This document shows, in pieces, positions 35,733 through 44,865 of a DNA stretch of 64,000 nt (position 1 is its first letter; each line of letters starts with the position of its first letter). The notes beneath the pieces were generated by a model that had not been told where the DNA came from, searched no databases, and saw only the letters and a list, made by a program, of their open reading frames with translations. Position numbers and translations under genes: made by a program. Source of the DNA: Terribium retamae (lineage in GTDB: Bacteria; Pseudomonadota; Alphaproteobacteria; Rhizobiales; Rhizobiaceae); NCBI RefSeq assembly GCF_022347545.1, contig NZ_JAKREW010000019.1, positions 1 to 64,000 on the forward strand, given 5' to 3'.

Positions 35733-37604
35733 ATGTTCGACGCAGACTATAGAACAGCCGATATTCTCGTAGTAGTACCGCCCTTCGCAAGCCCGGATCG
35801 ACCGGCACTCGGCCCTCACGTGATTGCTGCACGCGCCGAGCAAGCCGGCTACCGAACCAGGGTGCTCTACGCCAACCTCTCCTTCGCCAGCCGGGTCGGT
35901 GTTCGGCGTTACCAGAAGCTCTGCGGGACCCCGACCGGACTGCTGATCGGAGAACGGATTTTCGCGCGCGCCATGTTCGGAGCCAAAGCACATGGGCATA
36001 TGGAGCCCGATGTCCAGCGCGCCATTGCCGCGGCGACCGCCCCATCGGCCGTCACGCTCGGCTGGCTGCAGGAAGCCGCAAAGCAATGGGCCGACGACTT
36101 CTCCGCGGAACTCGCCGCGATGCCCGCGGGCATTGTCGGCTTCAGCACCGTCTTCGAACAGACCCTCGCCGCGCTATCCATTGCGAAACGAACCAAAAAA
36201 GCAGCATCGGGCAAGACCTTGCTGCTCGGCGGCGCCAATGTCGACGGCGTTATGTCTGAAGGCATCCGCCCTCTGGCGGGCTCGATCGACTATATCTTCT
36301 CCGGCGAAAGCGATGTCTCCTTTGTCGATTTCCTGGCTAATCTGCGCGATCAAAAAACCGGCAAAGGCAAGATTATCCGTGGCGAACCGCTCGAGACGCT
36401 CGATGACTCGCCGATGCCGGACTATGACGACTATTTCGTACAGCTGGCACAGACGGTAGCTTGCGACATTCACCCGGACGGACTGCGTCCGGAAGAGATC
36501 TGGCTTCCTTATGAAACAAGCCGCGGCTGCTGGTGGGGCGCCAAGCAGCATTGCACCTTCTGTGGTCTCAACGCCAACGGTATGCAGCATCGGCAGAAAT
36601 CGGCGGACAAGGCGTTCACCGAACTCAATGACCTTGTTACGCGGCACAAGGCGACGAGGATCATGATGGTCGACAACATCATGCCGCACTCCTACTTCTC
36701 GACGCTGCTTCCGGAGCTGGCGAAGGCCGAAAACAAGGTCGGCATCTTCTATGAGCAAAAAGCCAATCTCTCCTTTCAGAAGATGAAGTTGCTGAAATCG
36801 GCCGGGGTCGAGCGCATCCAGCCCGGTATCGAGTCGCTTGCGACCTCGGTCCTGAAATTGATGCGCAAGGGCAGCACGCTGAAGATCAATCTTGATTGCC
36901 TGCGTTTCGCCCGGTCGCTTGGCATCGAAGCGGCGTGGAACTTGCTGACCGATTTTCCGGGTGATGAGGACGCAGCCTATGAGGTTACGGCGGATCTCAT
37001 ACCGCTGCTGCAGCACCTGCAGCCCCCGGTGGGTGTCGGCCAACTCAGCATCGAACGGTTCAGCCCGTATTTCGACAAGAGGGATGACTACGACATCACC
37101 AATGTCCGGCCCATTCCGGCCTATAGCCTGGCATTCCCGACGGTAAAGCGTGCCGACGACATCGCCTATCATTTCATCGGTGACTACGAGTCCAGCCTGC
37201 GCCGCAGGCCCGACCTGGCGCGCCGGCTGGGTGACGGTGTCGAAGCCTGGAAGGCCGCCTGGGCGCCGGACCGCGCCATGCCCGTCCTGCACGTGCTCGA
37301 TCTCTCGCCCGGTCGTTACCTGCTCGCGGACACGCGCGCCTGCGCCAATGTGGATGCCGAAATCCTCAACGAGGCGACGATGTCAGCCTATCTTTCCGGC
37401 ACTGGCGACCAGACGGTGCTCCGACGCGGGCTCGACCGGGGCTATCTGCACGACGATTACGGATTGCTGCTGCCGCTAGCGACGGCAGCGGAACATCTGC
37501 TCGAGAGATTCGAATCGCCGCGTTCCCAGTCGGACCGACCACCTCCCGATCGGTATGACCCAACATCCGCAAGGGCTGATCGCCTGAAACGCGCCGGCGC
37601 GTGA
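35733..37604 (+). CDS. B12-binding radical SAM protein, RiPP maturation C-methyltransferase type
   Basis: A 623-residue enzyme. Residues about 8-200 form a cobalamin-binding Rossmann region (DILVVVPPFASPDRPALGPHVIAARAEQAGY, VLYANLSFA, LLLGGANVDGVMSEGI). The radical SAM domain has Cys266, Cys274 and Cys277 (RGCWWGAKQHCTFCG), i.e. CX7CX2C rather than CX3CX2C, as in the RiPP maturation radical SAM family TIGR03975. Then come MMVDNIMPHSYF, IQPGIESLATSVLKLMRKG and WNLLTDFPGD, typical barrel motifs. The C-terminal about 130 residues are family-specific. It likely methylates unactivated carbons of the upstream peptide using SAM and cobalamin. ATG 35733 has AGGTG upstream, and the gene lies 119 bases after the precursor. 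Confidence 0.85.
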   Translation: MFDADYRTADILVVVPPFASPDRPALGPHVIAARAEQAGYRTRVLYANLSFASRVGVRRYQKLCGTPTGLLIGERIFARAMFGAKAHGHMEPDVQRAIAAATAPSAVTLGWLQEAAKQWADDFSAELAAMPAGIVGFSTVFEQTLAALSIAKRTKKAASGKTLLLGGANVDGVMSEGIRPLAGSIDYIFSGESDVSFVDFLANLRDQKTGKGKIIRGEPLETLDDSPMPDYDDYFVQLAQTVACDIHPDGLRPEEIWLPYETSRGCWWGAKQHCTFCGLNANGMQHRQKSADKAFTELNDLVTRHKATRIMMVDNIMPHSYFSTLLPELAKAENKVGIFYEQKANLSFQKMKLLKSAGVERIQPGIESLATSVLKLMRKGSTLKINLDCLRFARSLGIEAAWNLLTDFPGDEDAAYEVTADLIPLLQHLQPPVGVGQLSIERFSPYFDKRDDYDITNVRPIPAYSLAFPTVKRADDIAYHFIGDYESSLRRRPDLARRLGDGVEAWKAAWAPDRAMPVLHVLDLSPGRYLLADTRACANVDAEILNEATMSAYLSGTGDQTVLRRGLDRGYLHDDYGLLLPLATAAEHLLERFESPRSQSDRPPPDRYDPTSARADRLKRAGA

Positions 37605-37625
37605 CACCAGCAGTTCACGACGTCA

Positions 37626-37664
37626 GGAACCGGTCGCATATGCCTTGCACATATGGCCGGTTCC
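37626..37664. repeat. Bulged palindrome between radical SAM gene and recG
   Basis: GGAACCGG (37626-37633) pairs with CCGGTTCC (37657-37664) and CATATG (37637-37642) with CATATG (37650-37655), leaving small bulges and a seven-base loop. It lies 21 bases after the radical SAM stop and may end or stabilise that transcript, although there is no T-run. Confidence 0.55.
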
Positions 37665-37679
37665 GCGCTTATTGCGGTG

Positions 37680-39788
37680 ATGCGCCCTTCCCTGCTCGAC
37701 CCGCTGTTCTCGTCCATCACGATACTTGCCGGTGTCGGATCGAAGGTCGCCGCGCTCATCGAACGAGTGCTGCCGGTGGACCTGGGCGACCGGGAAGCGC
37801 GTGTGGGCGATCTTCTGTTCGTGCTGCCGAACTCGGTCATCGACCGCCGCAATCGCCCAGGCATCTCCAATGCGATCGAAGGCGCGATCGTCACGTTGGA
37901 AGTGCGCATCGACCGTCACCAGCCGCCCCCGCGCGGCAACAGGACCGTGCCCTACCGGGTCTTTGCGCATGACGACACCGGCGAGATCACGCTGACCTTC
38001 TTCCACGCCCATGCCAGCTATCTCGAAAAAGCAATGCCCGAGGGCGAGCTTGTCGTGGTGTCCGGACGTATGGAGTGGTTCAACGGCCGGCCAAGCATGG
38101 TGCATCCCGATCATATCGCGCTGGCAAGCGATGCAGGCAACCTGCCGCTGGTCGAACCGGTCTATCCGCTGACGGCGGGACTTTCCTCGAAAGTGCTGCG
38201 GCGTGCCATCGGCCAGGCGCTGGAGCGTGTACCCGTCCTTTCGGAATGGCAGGACGCCGGGTTCATGCGGCGCCATACTTTTCCGCCATTCGCAGCGGCA
38301 CTCGGCCGGGTGCACAATCCGGAGAGCCCGATCGACGCTCAGCCGGAGAGCGCGGCCTGGCGCAGGCTTGCCTATGACGAGTTTCTTGCGGGCCAGGTCT
38401 CGCTGGCCTTGGTCCGCTCACGCATCCGCAAGCTGTCAGGCCGACCATTGAACGGCAACGGCCAGATCATCGAACGGCTGCGTGCAACCTTGCCTTATTC
38501 GCTGACCGTCTCCCAGGAGGCCGCGCTCGCCGAGATCCTGACCGACCTTGCGACGCCTGAACGCATGCTGCGCCTGTTGCAGGGCGATGTGGGCTCCGGC
38601 AAGACCGTGGTTGCGTTGCTGGCCATGGCACGTGCGGTCGAAGCGGGCGGCCAGGCGGCGCTGATGGCGCCAACCGAAATCCTGGCGCGCCAGCATCTCG
38701 CCACCATCGCGCCGCTCGCCGAAAAAGCAGGCCTCACCACAGCCATCCTCACAGGCCGCGAAAAGGGACGCGAACGCACCGAGACGCTGGCCAGACTTGC
38801 CGACGGTTCGATCAACATCGTCGTCGGCACCCATGCCCTTTTCCAGGAGACCGTTTCTTTCCACAACCTGGTCTTCGCGGTGATCGATGAGCAGCACCGT
38901 TTCGGCGTGCATCAGCGCCTCGCCATGACCGCCAAGGGCGATGCTCCCGATATGCTGGTCATGACCGCGACGCCGATCCCACGCACGCTGGTGCTGACCG
39001 CCTTCGGTGACATGGATGTCTCGAAGCTCACTGAAAAGCCTGCTGGGCGCCAGCCGATCCGCACGGTCACCTTGCCGCTGGAACGGCTGGACGAATTGGT
39101 CGGTCGCATCCGCGATGCGGTCGTCGAAGGCCAGAAGATCTACTGGATCTGTCCGCTCGTCGAGGAATCCGAAGAAATCAAGCTGATGTCGGCGGAGGAC
39201 CGCTTCTCATCGCTGAAACCGGTATTCGGCAACCAGCTCGGGCTGGTGCATGGCCGCATGAAAGGTGCCGAAAAGGACGAAGCCATGCGTGCCTTCAAGG
39301 ATGGCGAAACCCGTGTGCTGATCGCCACCACGGTGATCGAAGTTGGAGTCGATGTGCCGGACGCCACAATCATGGTGATCGAGCATGCCGAGCGCTTCGG
39401 CCTTGCCCAGTTGCACCAGTTGCGCGGCCGCGTGGGTCGTGGCTCGAAGCCGTCGAGTTGTGTGCTGCTCTACAAGGACCCGCTCGGCGAGACGGCGAAA
39501 CGCCGGCTTTCGGTGATGCGCGAGACCGAGGACGGCTTCGTCATTGCCGAAGAGGATCTGAAGCTCCGCGGCGAAGGTGAGCTTCTCGGAACGCGCCAGT
39601 CAGGAACGCCGGGTTTCCAGATCGCCCGCATCGATGCTCATGCCGATCTTCTGGAGGCCGCGCGCGACGACGCAAGGCTGATCCTCTCCGGCGATCCAGA
39701 CCTGCAGGGCAAACGCGGCGAAGCGCTTAGGCTGTTGCTTTATTTGTTCGGACGCGACGAGGCGGTCCGGCTCTTGCGGGCCGGCTGA
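37680..39788 (+). CDS. recG: ATP-dependent DNA helicase RecG
   Basis: A 702-residue SF2 helicase that regresses stalled replication forks and acts on Holliday junctions. The wedge/OB domain spans about residues 1-200 (GDLLFVLPNSVIDR, GEITLTFFHAHASYLEKAMPEG), followed by the motor: Walker A LLQGDVGSGKTVVAL, DEQH box (AVIDEQHRFGVHQR), TATPIPRTL, and QLRGRVGRGSKPSSC. The TRG-like C-terminal GEGELLGTRQSG is present. I start at ATG 37680 (MRPSLLDPLFSSI); an in-frame ATG at 37653 lies inside the upstream palindrome. The 3' end overlaps the convergent DUF502 gene by 49 bases. Confidence 0.96.
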   Translation: MRPSLLDPLFSSITILAGVGSKVAALIERVLPVDLGDREARVGDLLFVLPNSVIDRRNRPGISNAIEGAIVTLEVRIDRHQPPPRGNRTVPYRVFAHDDTGEITLTFFHAHASYLEKAMPEGELVVVSGRMEWFNGRPSMVHPDHIALASDAGNLPLVEPVYPLTAGLSSKVLRRAIGQALERVPVLSEWQDAGFMRRHTFPPFAAALGRVHNPESPIDAQPESAAWRRLAYDEFLAGQVSLALVRSRIRKLSGRPLNGNGQIIERLRATLPYSLTVSQEAALAEILTDLATPERMLRLLQGDVGSGKTVVALLAMARAVEAGGQAALMAPTEILARQHLATIAPLAEKAGLTTAILTGREKGRERTETLARLADGSINIVVGTHALFQETVSFHNLVFAVIDEQHRFGVHQRLAMTAKGDAPDMLVMTATPIPRTLVLTAFGDMDVSKLTEKPAGRQPIRTVTLPLERLDELVGRIRDAVVEGQKIYWICPLVEESEEIKLMSAEDRFSSLKPVFGNQLGLVHGRMKGAEKDEAMRAFKDGETRVLIATTVIEVGVDVPDATIMVIEHAERFGLAQLHQLRGRVGRGSKPSSCVLLYKDPLGETAKRRLSVMRETEDGFVIAEEDLKLRGEGELLGTRQSGTPGFQIARIDAHADLLEAARDDARLILSGDPDLQGKRGEALRLLLYLFGRDEAVRLLRAG

Positions 39789-40492
39789 GGCAAGGTTCCA
39801 GCCGGCGGATTGCCGAGATCGATCAATTGCCCATCCGGCCCCTTGACCTTTTTCCTCGGGTCCGGAGCGACAAGGCCGGCCGACACGATCAGGCGGGCGC
39901 CCTCCTCGATGGTCATGTCCAGCATGACGATCTCGGACTTGCGGACATACATCAGGAAACCGGTGGTCGGGTTCGGTGTACAAGGCATGAAGACACCCAT
40001 CAGCGGATCGCCCTCGACATCGAGCTTCTCGTTGATTTCGGTGTGCTTCTCGCCGGCGACGAAGACAAGCGACCAGACATCCTTGCGCGGATATTCGACA
40101 AGGCCGACCTGGCGAAACATCTCGCTCTTGTTCGAGAGCACGGTCTCGAAAATCTGCTTCAGTGACCCATAGATGCCGCGTACCAGCGGCATGCGCCCGA
40201 GCAGGCGCTCGCCGAAGGTGACTATGGCACGACCGACGATGTTGGCGGCAAAGAAGCCGATCAACGTGATCAGGACCAGCGCCACGATGAGCCCGAAACC
40301 GGGGACCGCAAACGGCAGATAGGTGTCGGGATTGTAGCGTCCCGGAATATACGGTTTGACCCAGGAATCGACCCAGCCGATGAACGACCACGCAATATAG
40401 GCCGTGATGGCGAGCGGCGCGCAGACAATGAAACCGGCGAGGAAATAGTTCCTCAGACGCGCTATCGCTGATGTCCTGGGGGTGTCCGACAT
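39740..40492 (-). CDS. DUF502 family membrane protein
   Basis: A 250-residue inner-membrane protein. Two membrane helices are seen at about residues 15-38 and 62-88, then the DUF502 core GRAIVTFGERLLGRMPLVRGIYGSLKQIFETVL, FRQVGLVEYPRKDVWSLVFVAGE and VFMPCTPNPTTGFLMYVRKSEI. Function is unknown, although the family is common next to recG in Alphaproteobacteria. The C-terminal tail is basic and Pro-rich. Its last 16 codons overlap recG on the other strand. Confidence 0.92.
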   Translation of the reverse strand: MSDTPRTSAIARLRNYFLAGFIVCAPLAITAYIAWSFIGWVDSWVKPYIPGRYNPDTYLPFAVPGFGLIVALVLITLIGFFAANIVGRAIVTFGERLLGRMPLVRGIYGSLKQIFETVLSNKSEMFRQVGLVEYPRKDVWSLVFVAGEKHTEINEKLDVEGDPLMGVFMPCTPNPTTGFLMYVRKSEIVMLDMTIEEGARLIVSAGLVAPDPRKKVKGPDGQLIDLGNPPAGTLPQPARKSRTASSRPNK

Positions 40493-40513
40493 TCCGTGCT
40501 CGAGGATTGGCTG

Positions 40514-40549
40514 TGCTCTAAGATTGTGCGCTGCACCTATCTTAGAGCA
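40514..40549. repeat. Palindromic repeat (TGCTCTAAGAT arms)
   Basis: TGCTCTAAGAT (40514-40524) and ATCTTAGAGCA (40539-40549) are perfect 11-bp inverted arms with a 14-base centre. It lies between DUF502 and glmS. The TTAGAGCA core is typical of dispersed rhizobial palindromes and recurs singly at 52684. Confidence 0.65.
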
Positions 40550-40607
40550 TCAACACGGATGGGCGACAATCACTATCGCGACAGCAGCATCATGAAAGCC
40601 TGAGCCG

Positions 40608-42431
40608 TCACTCCACCGTGACGGACTTGGCCAGGTTGCGCGGCTGATCGACGTCGGTGCCCATGAACACGGCCGTGAAATAGGCCAGCATCTGGATGGG
40701 CAGCGCGTAGAGGATCGGCGCGATGATCTCCGGTACGTCCGGCAGGACAATGGTGTCGATCGTCTTCACCGTCGACTTTTCGGCGCCCTTCCTGTCGGTG
40801 ATCAGGATGATCTTGCCGCCTCGTGCGGCCACTTCCTGCATGTTCGAGACAGTCTTTTCGAAGATACGGTCGTGCGGAGCGATGACAACGACCGGCATGT
40901 TTTCGTCGATCAGTGCGATCGGACCGTGCTTGAGCTCGCCCGCCGCATAACCCTCGGCGTGGATGTAGGATAGTTCCTTGAGCTTGAGCGCGCCCTCGAG
41001 CGCCAGCGGGAAGTTGGTGTCCCGCCCGAGATAGAGCACGTCGCGGTGATGGGCGAGATCGCGCGAGACCTTCTCGATCTGCTCCTCCAGCTTGATGACC
41101 TGGCTGGCGAGGCGTGGCGCCTCGGCAAGCTGCTTGACCAGCTTCGCTTCGTCATCGGGCGAGATGAAGCCGCGGGCAACGCCGGCGCGCACTGCGAGTG
41201 CTGCCATTACCGAAAGCTGGCAGGTGAAGGCCTTGGTCGAGGCCACGCCAATCTCGGGCCCGGCCAGGATCGGCAGGACGACATCGGCCTCTCGCGCCAT
41301 GGTCGATTCACGCACATTGACGACGACGCCGATCGGCACGCCTTCCTTGCGGCAATAGCGCAACGAGGCCAGCGTATCGGCAGTCTCGCCCGACTGCGAA
41401 ATGAAGAGTGCGGCGCTGTTCTTCGACAGCGGCATCTCGCGGTAACGGAATTCCGAGGCGATATCGATGTCCACCGGAAGCCGCGCCAGACGCTCGAACC
41501 AGTATTTGCCGACGAGGCCTGCGAGGTAGGCGGTACCGCACGCCGAGATGGCGATACGATCGATCTTTGCGAAATCCCATGGCAGGTCCAGTGCCTTAGC
41601 CTTGCCGTTGGTGAAATCGATGTAGTTGCCGAGCGTGTGGGAAATGACTTCCGGCTGCTCGTGGATTTCCTTGTGCATGAAGTGGCGGTGATTGCCCTTG
41701 TCGACCAGGAACGAGGTGCCGATCGACTGTTGGCGCTTACGCTCGACCTTGTTGCCATCCATGTCGAAGATGGAGATCTCGTTGCGGCGTACCACCGCCC
41801 AGTCGCCATCCTCGAGATAGGTGATCGAGTTGGTGAACGGCGCCAGCGCGATGGCGTCCGAACCGAGATACATCTCGCCCTCGCCATGGCCGACAGCGAG
41901 CGGCGGGCCGTTGCGGGCGCCCACGATTAGGTCTTCGTCGCCCTTGAACATGATCGCGAGCGCAAACGCGCCTTCCAGCCGCTTCAGCGCGTTGTGAGCT
42001 GCCTCGACCGGCTTTGCGCCGCGCGCCATCTCGCGCGAAACCAGATGGGCGACGACTTCGGTGTCGGTCTGCGAGGAGAATTCATAGCCATCAGCCGAAA
42101 GCTCGGTACGCAGTTCGGCAAAATTCTCGATGATACCGTTGTGGACGATCGCCACGCCATTGGAAAAATGCGGATGTGCATTGGTTTCGTTGGGAACACC
42201 GTGCGTTGCCCAGCGGGTGTGGCCGATGCCGATGGTGCCGTCGAGCGGCTCGGCCTGCAGCCGGCGCTCGAGGTTGACCAGCTTGCCCTCGGCGCGGCGA
42301 CGCGACAGTTCGCCATGCTCGATCGTAGCGACGCCCGCTGAATCATAACCGCGGTATTCCAGCCGCTTCAGCGCGTCGACAATCAGCGGCGCTACCGGCG
42401 AATGGCCGACAATTCCAACAATTCCGCACAT
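40608..42431 (-). CDS. glmS: Glucosamine-6-phosphate synthase (glutamine:fructose-6-phosphate aminotransferase)
   Basis: A 607-residue enzyme making glucosamine-6-phosphate from fructose-6-phosphate and glutamine, the first step to UDP-GlcNAc for peptidoglycan and LPS. The nucleophile is Cys2 (MCGIVGIVGH), exposed after Met removal; the glutaminase domain shows GIGHTRWATHG and HNGIIEN; two SIS domains follow (SACGTAYLAGLVGKYWFE, SQSGETADTLASLR, and GRDTNFPLALEGALKLKELSYIHAEGYAAGELKHGP). The final residues KSVTVE complete the active site. It lies 256 bases downstream of glmU in the same direction, with a palindromic repeat between. There is no glmS ribozyme signature. Confidence 0.97.
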   Translation of the reverse strand: MCGIVGIVGHSPVAPLIVDALKRLEYRGYDSAGVATIEHGELSRRRAEGKLVNLERRLQAEPLDGTIGIGHTRWATHGVPNETNAHPHFSNGVAIVHNGIIENFAELRTELSADGYEFSSQTDTEVVAHLVSREMARGAKPVEAAHNALKRLEGAFALAIMFKGDEDLIVGARNGPPLAVGHGEGEMYLGSDAIALAPFTNSITYLEDGDWAVVRRNEISIFDMDGNKVERKRQQSIGTSFLVDKGNHRHFMHKEIHEQPEVISHTLGNYIDFTNGKAKALDLPWDFAKIDRIAISACGTAYLAGLVGKYWFERLARLPVDIDIASEFRYREMPLSKNSAALFISQSGETADTLASLRYCRKEGVPIGVVVNVRESTMAREADVVLPILAGPEIGVASTKAFTCQLSVMAALAVRAGVARGFISPDDEAKLVKQLAEAPRLASQVIKLEEQIEKVSRDLAHHRDVLYLGRDTNFPLALEGALKLKELSYIHAEGYAAGELKHGPIALIDENMPVVVIAPHDRIFEKTVSNMQEVAARGGKIILITDRKGAEKSTVKTIDTIVLPDVPEIIAPILYALPIQMLAYFTAVFMGTDVDQPRNLAKSVTVE

Positions 42432-42534
42432 AAAAGCTGCCCCGATTCCTCTTGGCGATAACCCGGCCGCTGTTTAGTCGACCGCTGCCGCCCACGACAA
42501 TCACATTGCGTTTCGTCAAGTCTTTTGACTTAGA

Positions 42535-42560
42535 GCGTTTCCGGTTTCTTCCGGAAACGC
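42535..42560. repeat. Palindromic repeat between glmU and glmS
   Basis: GCGTTTCCGG and CCGGAAACGC form a perfect 10-bp stem with a six-base loop, and GGAACGCTC (42561-42569) can instead pair with GAGCGTTTCC (42534-42543). GAGCGTTTCCGG elements of this kind are dispersed in rhizobial genomes. Confidence 0.6.
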
Positions 42561-42687
42561 GGAACGCTCAAACTTTTTTGCGCAACTCCGGATGGAAAAC
42601 CGCTACGCACTTTTCCTTGGAATTGCTTTAGACCTATCTCACTGCCTCGTATGACAGGCCTTTCACGAAGTCCAGCCGCAAGAATAC

Positions 42688-44037
42688 CTACTTCTTGGCA
42701 GCAGAAGCGCGCCGCTCGCGCAGCTCCTTGCCTTTGCCCGGCAAGGTTTTCTGACGAGCACGACCGAAAGCCAAAGCATCTTCGGGGACATCTTCAGTGA
42801 TCACGCTTCCCGATGCGATGTAAGCGCCATCTCCAAGCTTCAGCGGCGCGACCAGAGAAGAATTCGAGCCGACGAAAGCCCCTGCCCCGATGTCGGTGAA
42901 GAACTTGGAATAGCCGTCATAGTTGCAGGTGATGGTCCCTGCACCGATATTGGCGCCCGCACCGACACGCGCATCCCCGATATAGGTCAGGTGGTTTACC
43001 TTGGCGCCCGCCTCGATCCTGGCATTCTTGACCTCGACGAAATTGCCAACCTTTGCCTTGGCGGCGAGATCCGAACCCGGGCGCAACCGGGCATAGGGGC
43101 CAATGTCGGCATTTGCGGCAACGGTGGCACCCTCCAGATGGCTGAAGGCGTGGATTTTCACCCCTCCGGCGATCTTCACGCCTGGGCCGAAGAAGACGTT
43201 GGGTTCGACAATCGTGTCCTGGCCGACTTCGGTATCATGCGAGAAATAGACGGTTTCCGGAGCGATCAGCGTCACACCGGCAAGCATCGCCTCGCGGCGG
43301 CGGCGCTTCTGCCAGATCGCCTCGGCCTCGGCGAGTTCAGCGCGGTTGTTGATGCCGAGCGCGTTTTCATATCCTGCCTCGGTAGCCACGACGTCGAGCC
43401 CCTTGGCGTTGGCAATCTCAACGATGTCGGTCAGATAATACTCACCCTTGGCATTGGCGTTGCCGACACCGTCCAGCAAATCAAGTGCATGTCTGCCGGA
43501 CACCGCCATCATGCCGGCATTGCAGAAGCCGATCTTGCGCTCCTCTTCGGTACAATCCTTTTCCTCGCGGATCGCGGTGAGTTTGCCGCTCTTTTCAAGC
43601 AGACGCCCATATCCCGAAGGGTTCGGCGGACGAAAGCCGATCACCACCACCGCGACGCCTTCGGCGAGTTTGGCCCGCGCTGCGCCAAGCGCTGCCGCAT
43701 CGATCAGAGGCGTGTCGCCGAACATGACGAGAATATCGTCATAACCCTTGGCGATGGCATTGCGCGCGGCCAGCACTGCATGTGCCGTACCCAGGCGTTG
43801 CTCCTGAACGAACGTCCCGGCGCGGGGCGCGAACTTTTCCGCCGCCTTGCGCATCTCGTCGGCGCCGTGACCGATAACCAAAGCAATGTCCGTCGCGCCA
43901 GCGGTCTCCGCAGCCTTCACCACATGCGCCACCATCGGCAGGCCGGCAATCTGATGCAGGACTTTCGGCAGCGCACTTTTCATACGCGTGCCTTCGCCAG
44001 CGGCGAGGATGATGGACAGGCAGGTTCTGGATGTCAT
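42688..44037 (-). CDS. glmU: Bifunctional UDP-GlcNAc pyrophosphorylase / GlcN-1-P acetyltransferase
   Basis: A 449-residue enzyme for the last two steps to UDP-GlcNAc. The N-terminal uridyltransferase has [24 protein letters not shown] and GDTPLI; the C-terminal part is a left-handed beta-helix of hexapeptide repeats ([69 protein letters not shown]) with the acetyltransferase His in VNHLTYIGD. Length and order are normal. It lies upstream of glmS, so the UDP-GlcNAc pathway is clustered, although a dispersed repeat sits between. Confidence 0.97.
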   Translation of the reverse strand: MTSRTCLSIILAAGEGTRMKSALPKVLHQIAGLPMVAHVVKAAETAGATDIALVIGHGADEMRKAAEKFAPRAGTFVQEQRLGTAHAVLAARNAIAKGYDDILVMFGDTPLIDAAALGAARAKLAEGVAVVVIGFRPPNPSGYGRLLEKSGKLTAIREEKDCTEEERKIGFCNAGMMAVSGRHALDLLDGVGNANAKGEYYLTDIVEIANAKGLDVVATEAGYENALGINNRAELAEAEAIWQKRRRREAMLAGVTLIAPETVYFSHDTEVGQDTIVEPNVFFGPGVKIAGGVKIHAFSHLEGATVAANADIGPYARLRPGSDLAAKAKVGNFVEVKNARIEAGAKVNHLTYIGDARVGAGANIGAGTITCNYDGYSKFFTDIGAGAFVGSNSSLVAPLKLGDGAYIASGSVITEDVPEDALAFGRARQKTLPGKGKELRERRASAAKK

Positions 44038-44118
44038 GAGCAGCTACCGATGGAAGAAAAGGTGAGGCCTTCTAGCATCGGCGAACTATGGTACCAATAT
44101 GGTTAAATTCGGAGGCCG

Positions 44119-44865
44119 TTATCCAAGGCGCCCGAGCGCAGGGAAGTTTTCCAGCAGCCAATAGGCCATCACCTGCACGCCGCCGGTCAGGAAAAAGACG
44201 CCGGCAACAACCAATAGCGCGCCGATCACCTTCTCGACCCGTCCGAGATGAACGCGGAATTTGCTCAGGAACCGCATGAAAGCGCCCGAGAACAACGCTG
44301 CGATCAGGAACGGGATGCCGAGGCCTAGTGAATAGGCGGCAAGCAGCAACGCACCTTCACTCACCGTCTCGCGCCCGCCGGCCAGCGTCAGGATCGGCCC
44401 AAGCACCGGACCGATGCACGGCGTCCAGCCAAAGGCGAAGGCCAGGCCCATGACATAGGCCGCAACCGCGCTGGCAGGCTTGCCTTGCGACTGGAAGCGC
44501 GCCTCCCTCGACAATAGCGGAATGCGCAGGATGCCTAGGAAATTCAGGCCCATCAGGATGATAAGAACGCCGGCGATCATCGCCAGCGGTTCCTGGTAGA
44601 CGCGCAGCAACCGTCCGATGGTCGAAGCGCCGGCACCCAAAGCAATAAAGACGGTAGAGAAGCCGAGAACGAAGGCAATAGAGGCAGCGATCAACGCGCC
44701 ACGGGCCCTCGCCTTTGCGGCAACACCGGCGTTGCCACGGAAATCCTCAACGGAAACCCCGGCCATGTAGCATAGATAAGGAGGCACCAGCGGGAGCACG
44801 CATGGTGACAGGAAGGAGATCGCCCCTGCCCCGATCGCGCTGACATAGCCGACATCCAGTGCCAT
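44119..44865 (-). CDS. ccdA: Cytochrome c biogenesis protein CcdA
   Basis: A 248-residue inner-membrane protein with six predicted helices that carries electrons from cytoplasmic thioredoxin to periplasmic thiol proteins for cytochrome c maturation. The two redox Cys are visible in mirrored motifs FLSPCVLPLVPPYL (helix 1) and FGWTPCIGPVLGPIL (helix 4). I start at ATG 44865 (MALDVGYVSAIGAG) with GGAG upstream. The same frame stays open for 98 more codons upstream with an odd Cys-rich sequence (see findings), but that part is not CcdA-like. Confidence 0.93.
   Translation of the reverse strand: MALDVGYVSAIGAGAISFLSPCVLPLVPPYLCYMAGVSVEDFRGNAGVAAKARARGALIAASIAFVLGFSTVFIALGAGASTIGRLLRVYQEPLAMIAGVLIILMGLNFLGILRIPLLSREARFQSQGKPASAVAAYVMGLAFAFGWTPCIGPVLGPILTLAGGRETVSEGALLLAAYSLGLGIPFLIAALFSGAFMRFLSKFRVHLGRVEKVIGALLVVAGVFFLTGGVQVMAYWLLENFPALGRLG

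Noticed and set aside
35639..35752. 37-codon ORF with a GGGG motif between precursor and radical SAM gene
   Set aside because: It lies across the hairpin, has no ribosome-binding site, overlaps the start of the radical SAM gene and has no leader-like sequence.
40493..40607. glmS ribozyme
   Set aside because: This gap is downstream of glmS, and the upstream gap (42432-42687) holds only a dispersed palindrome; no ribozyme core is visible.
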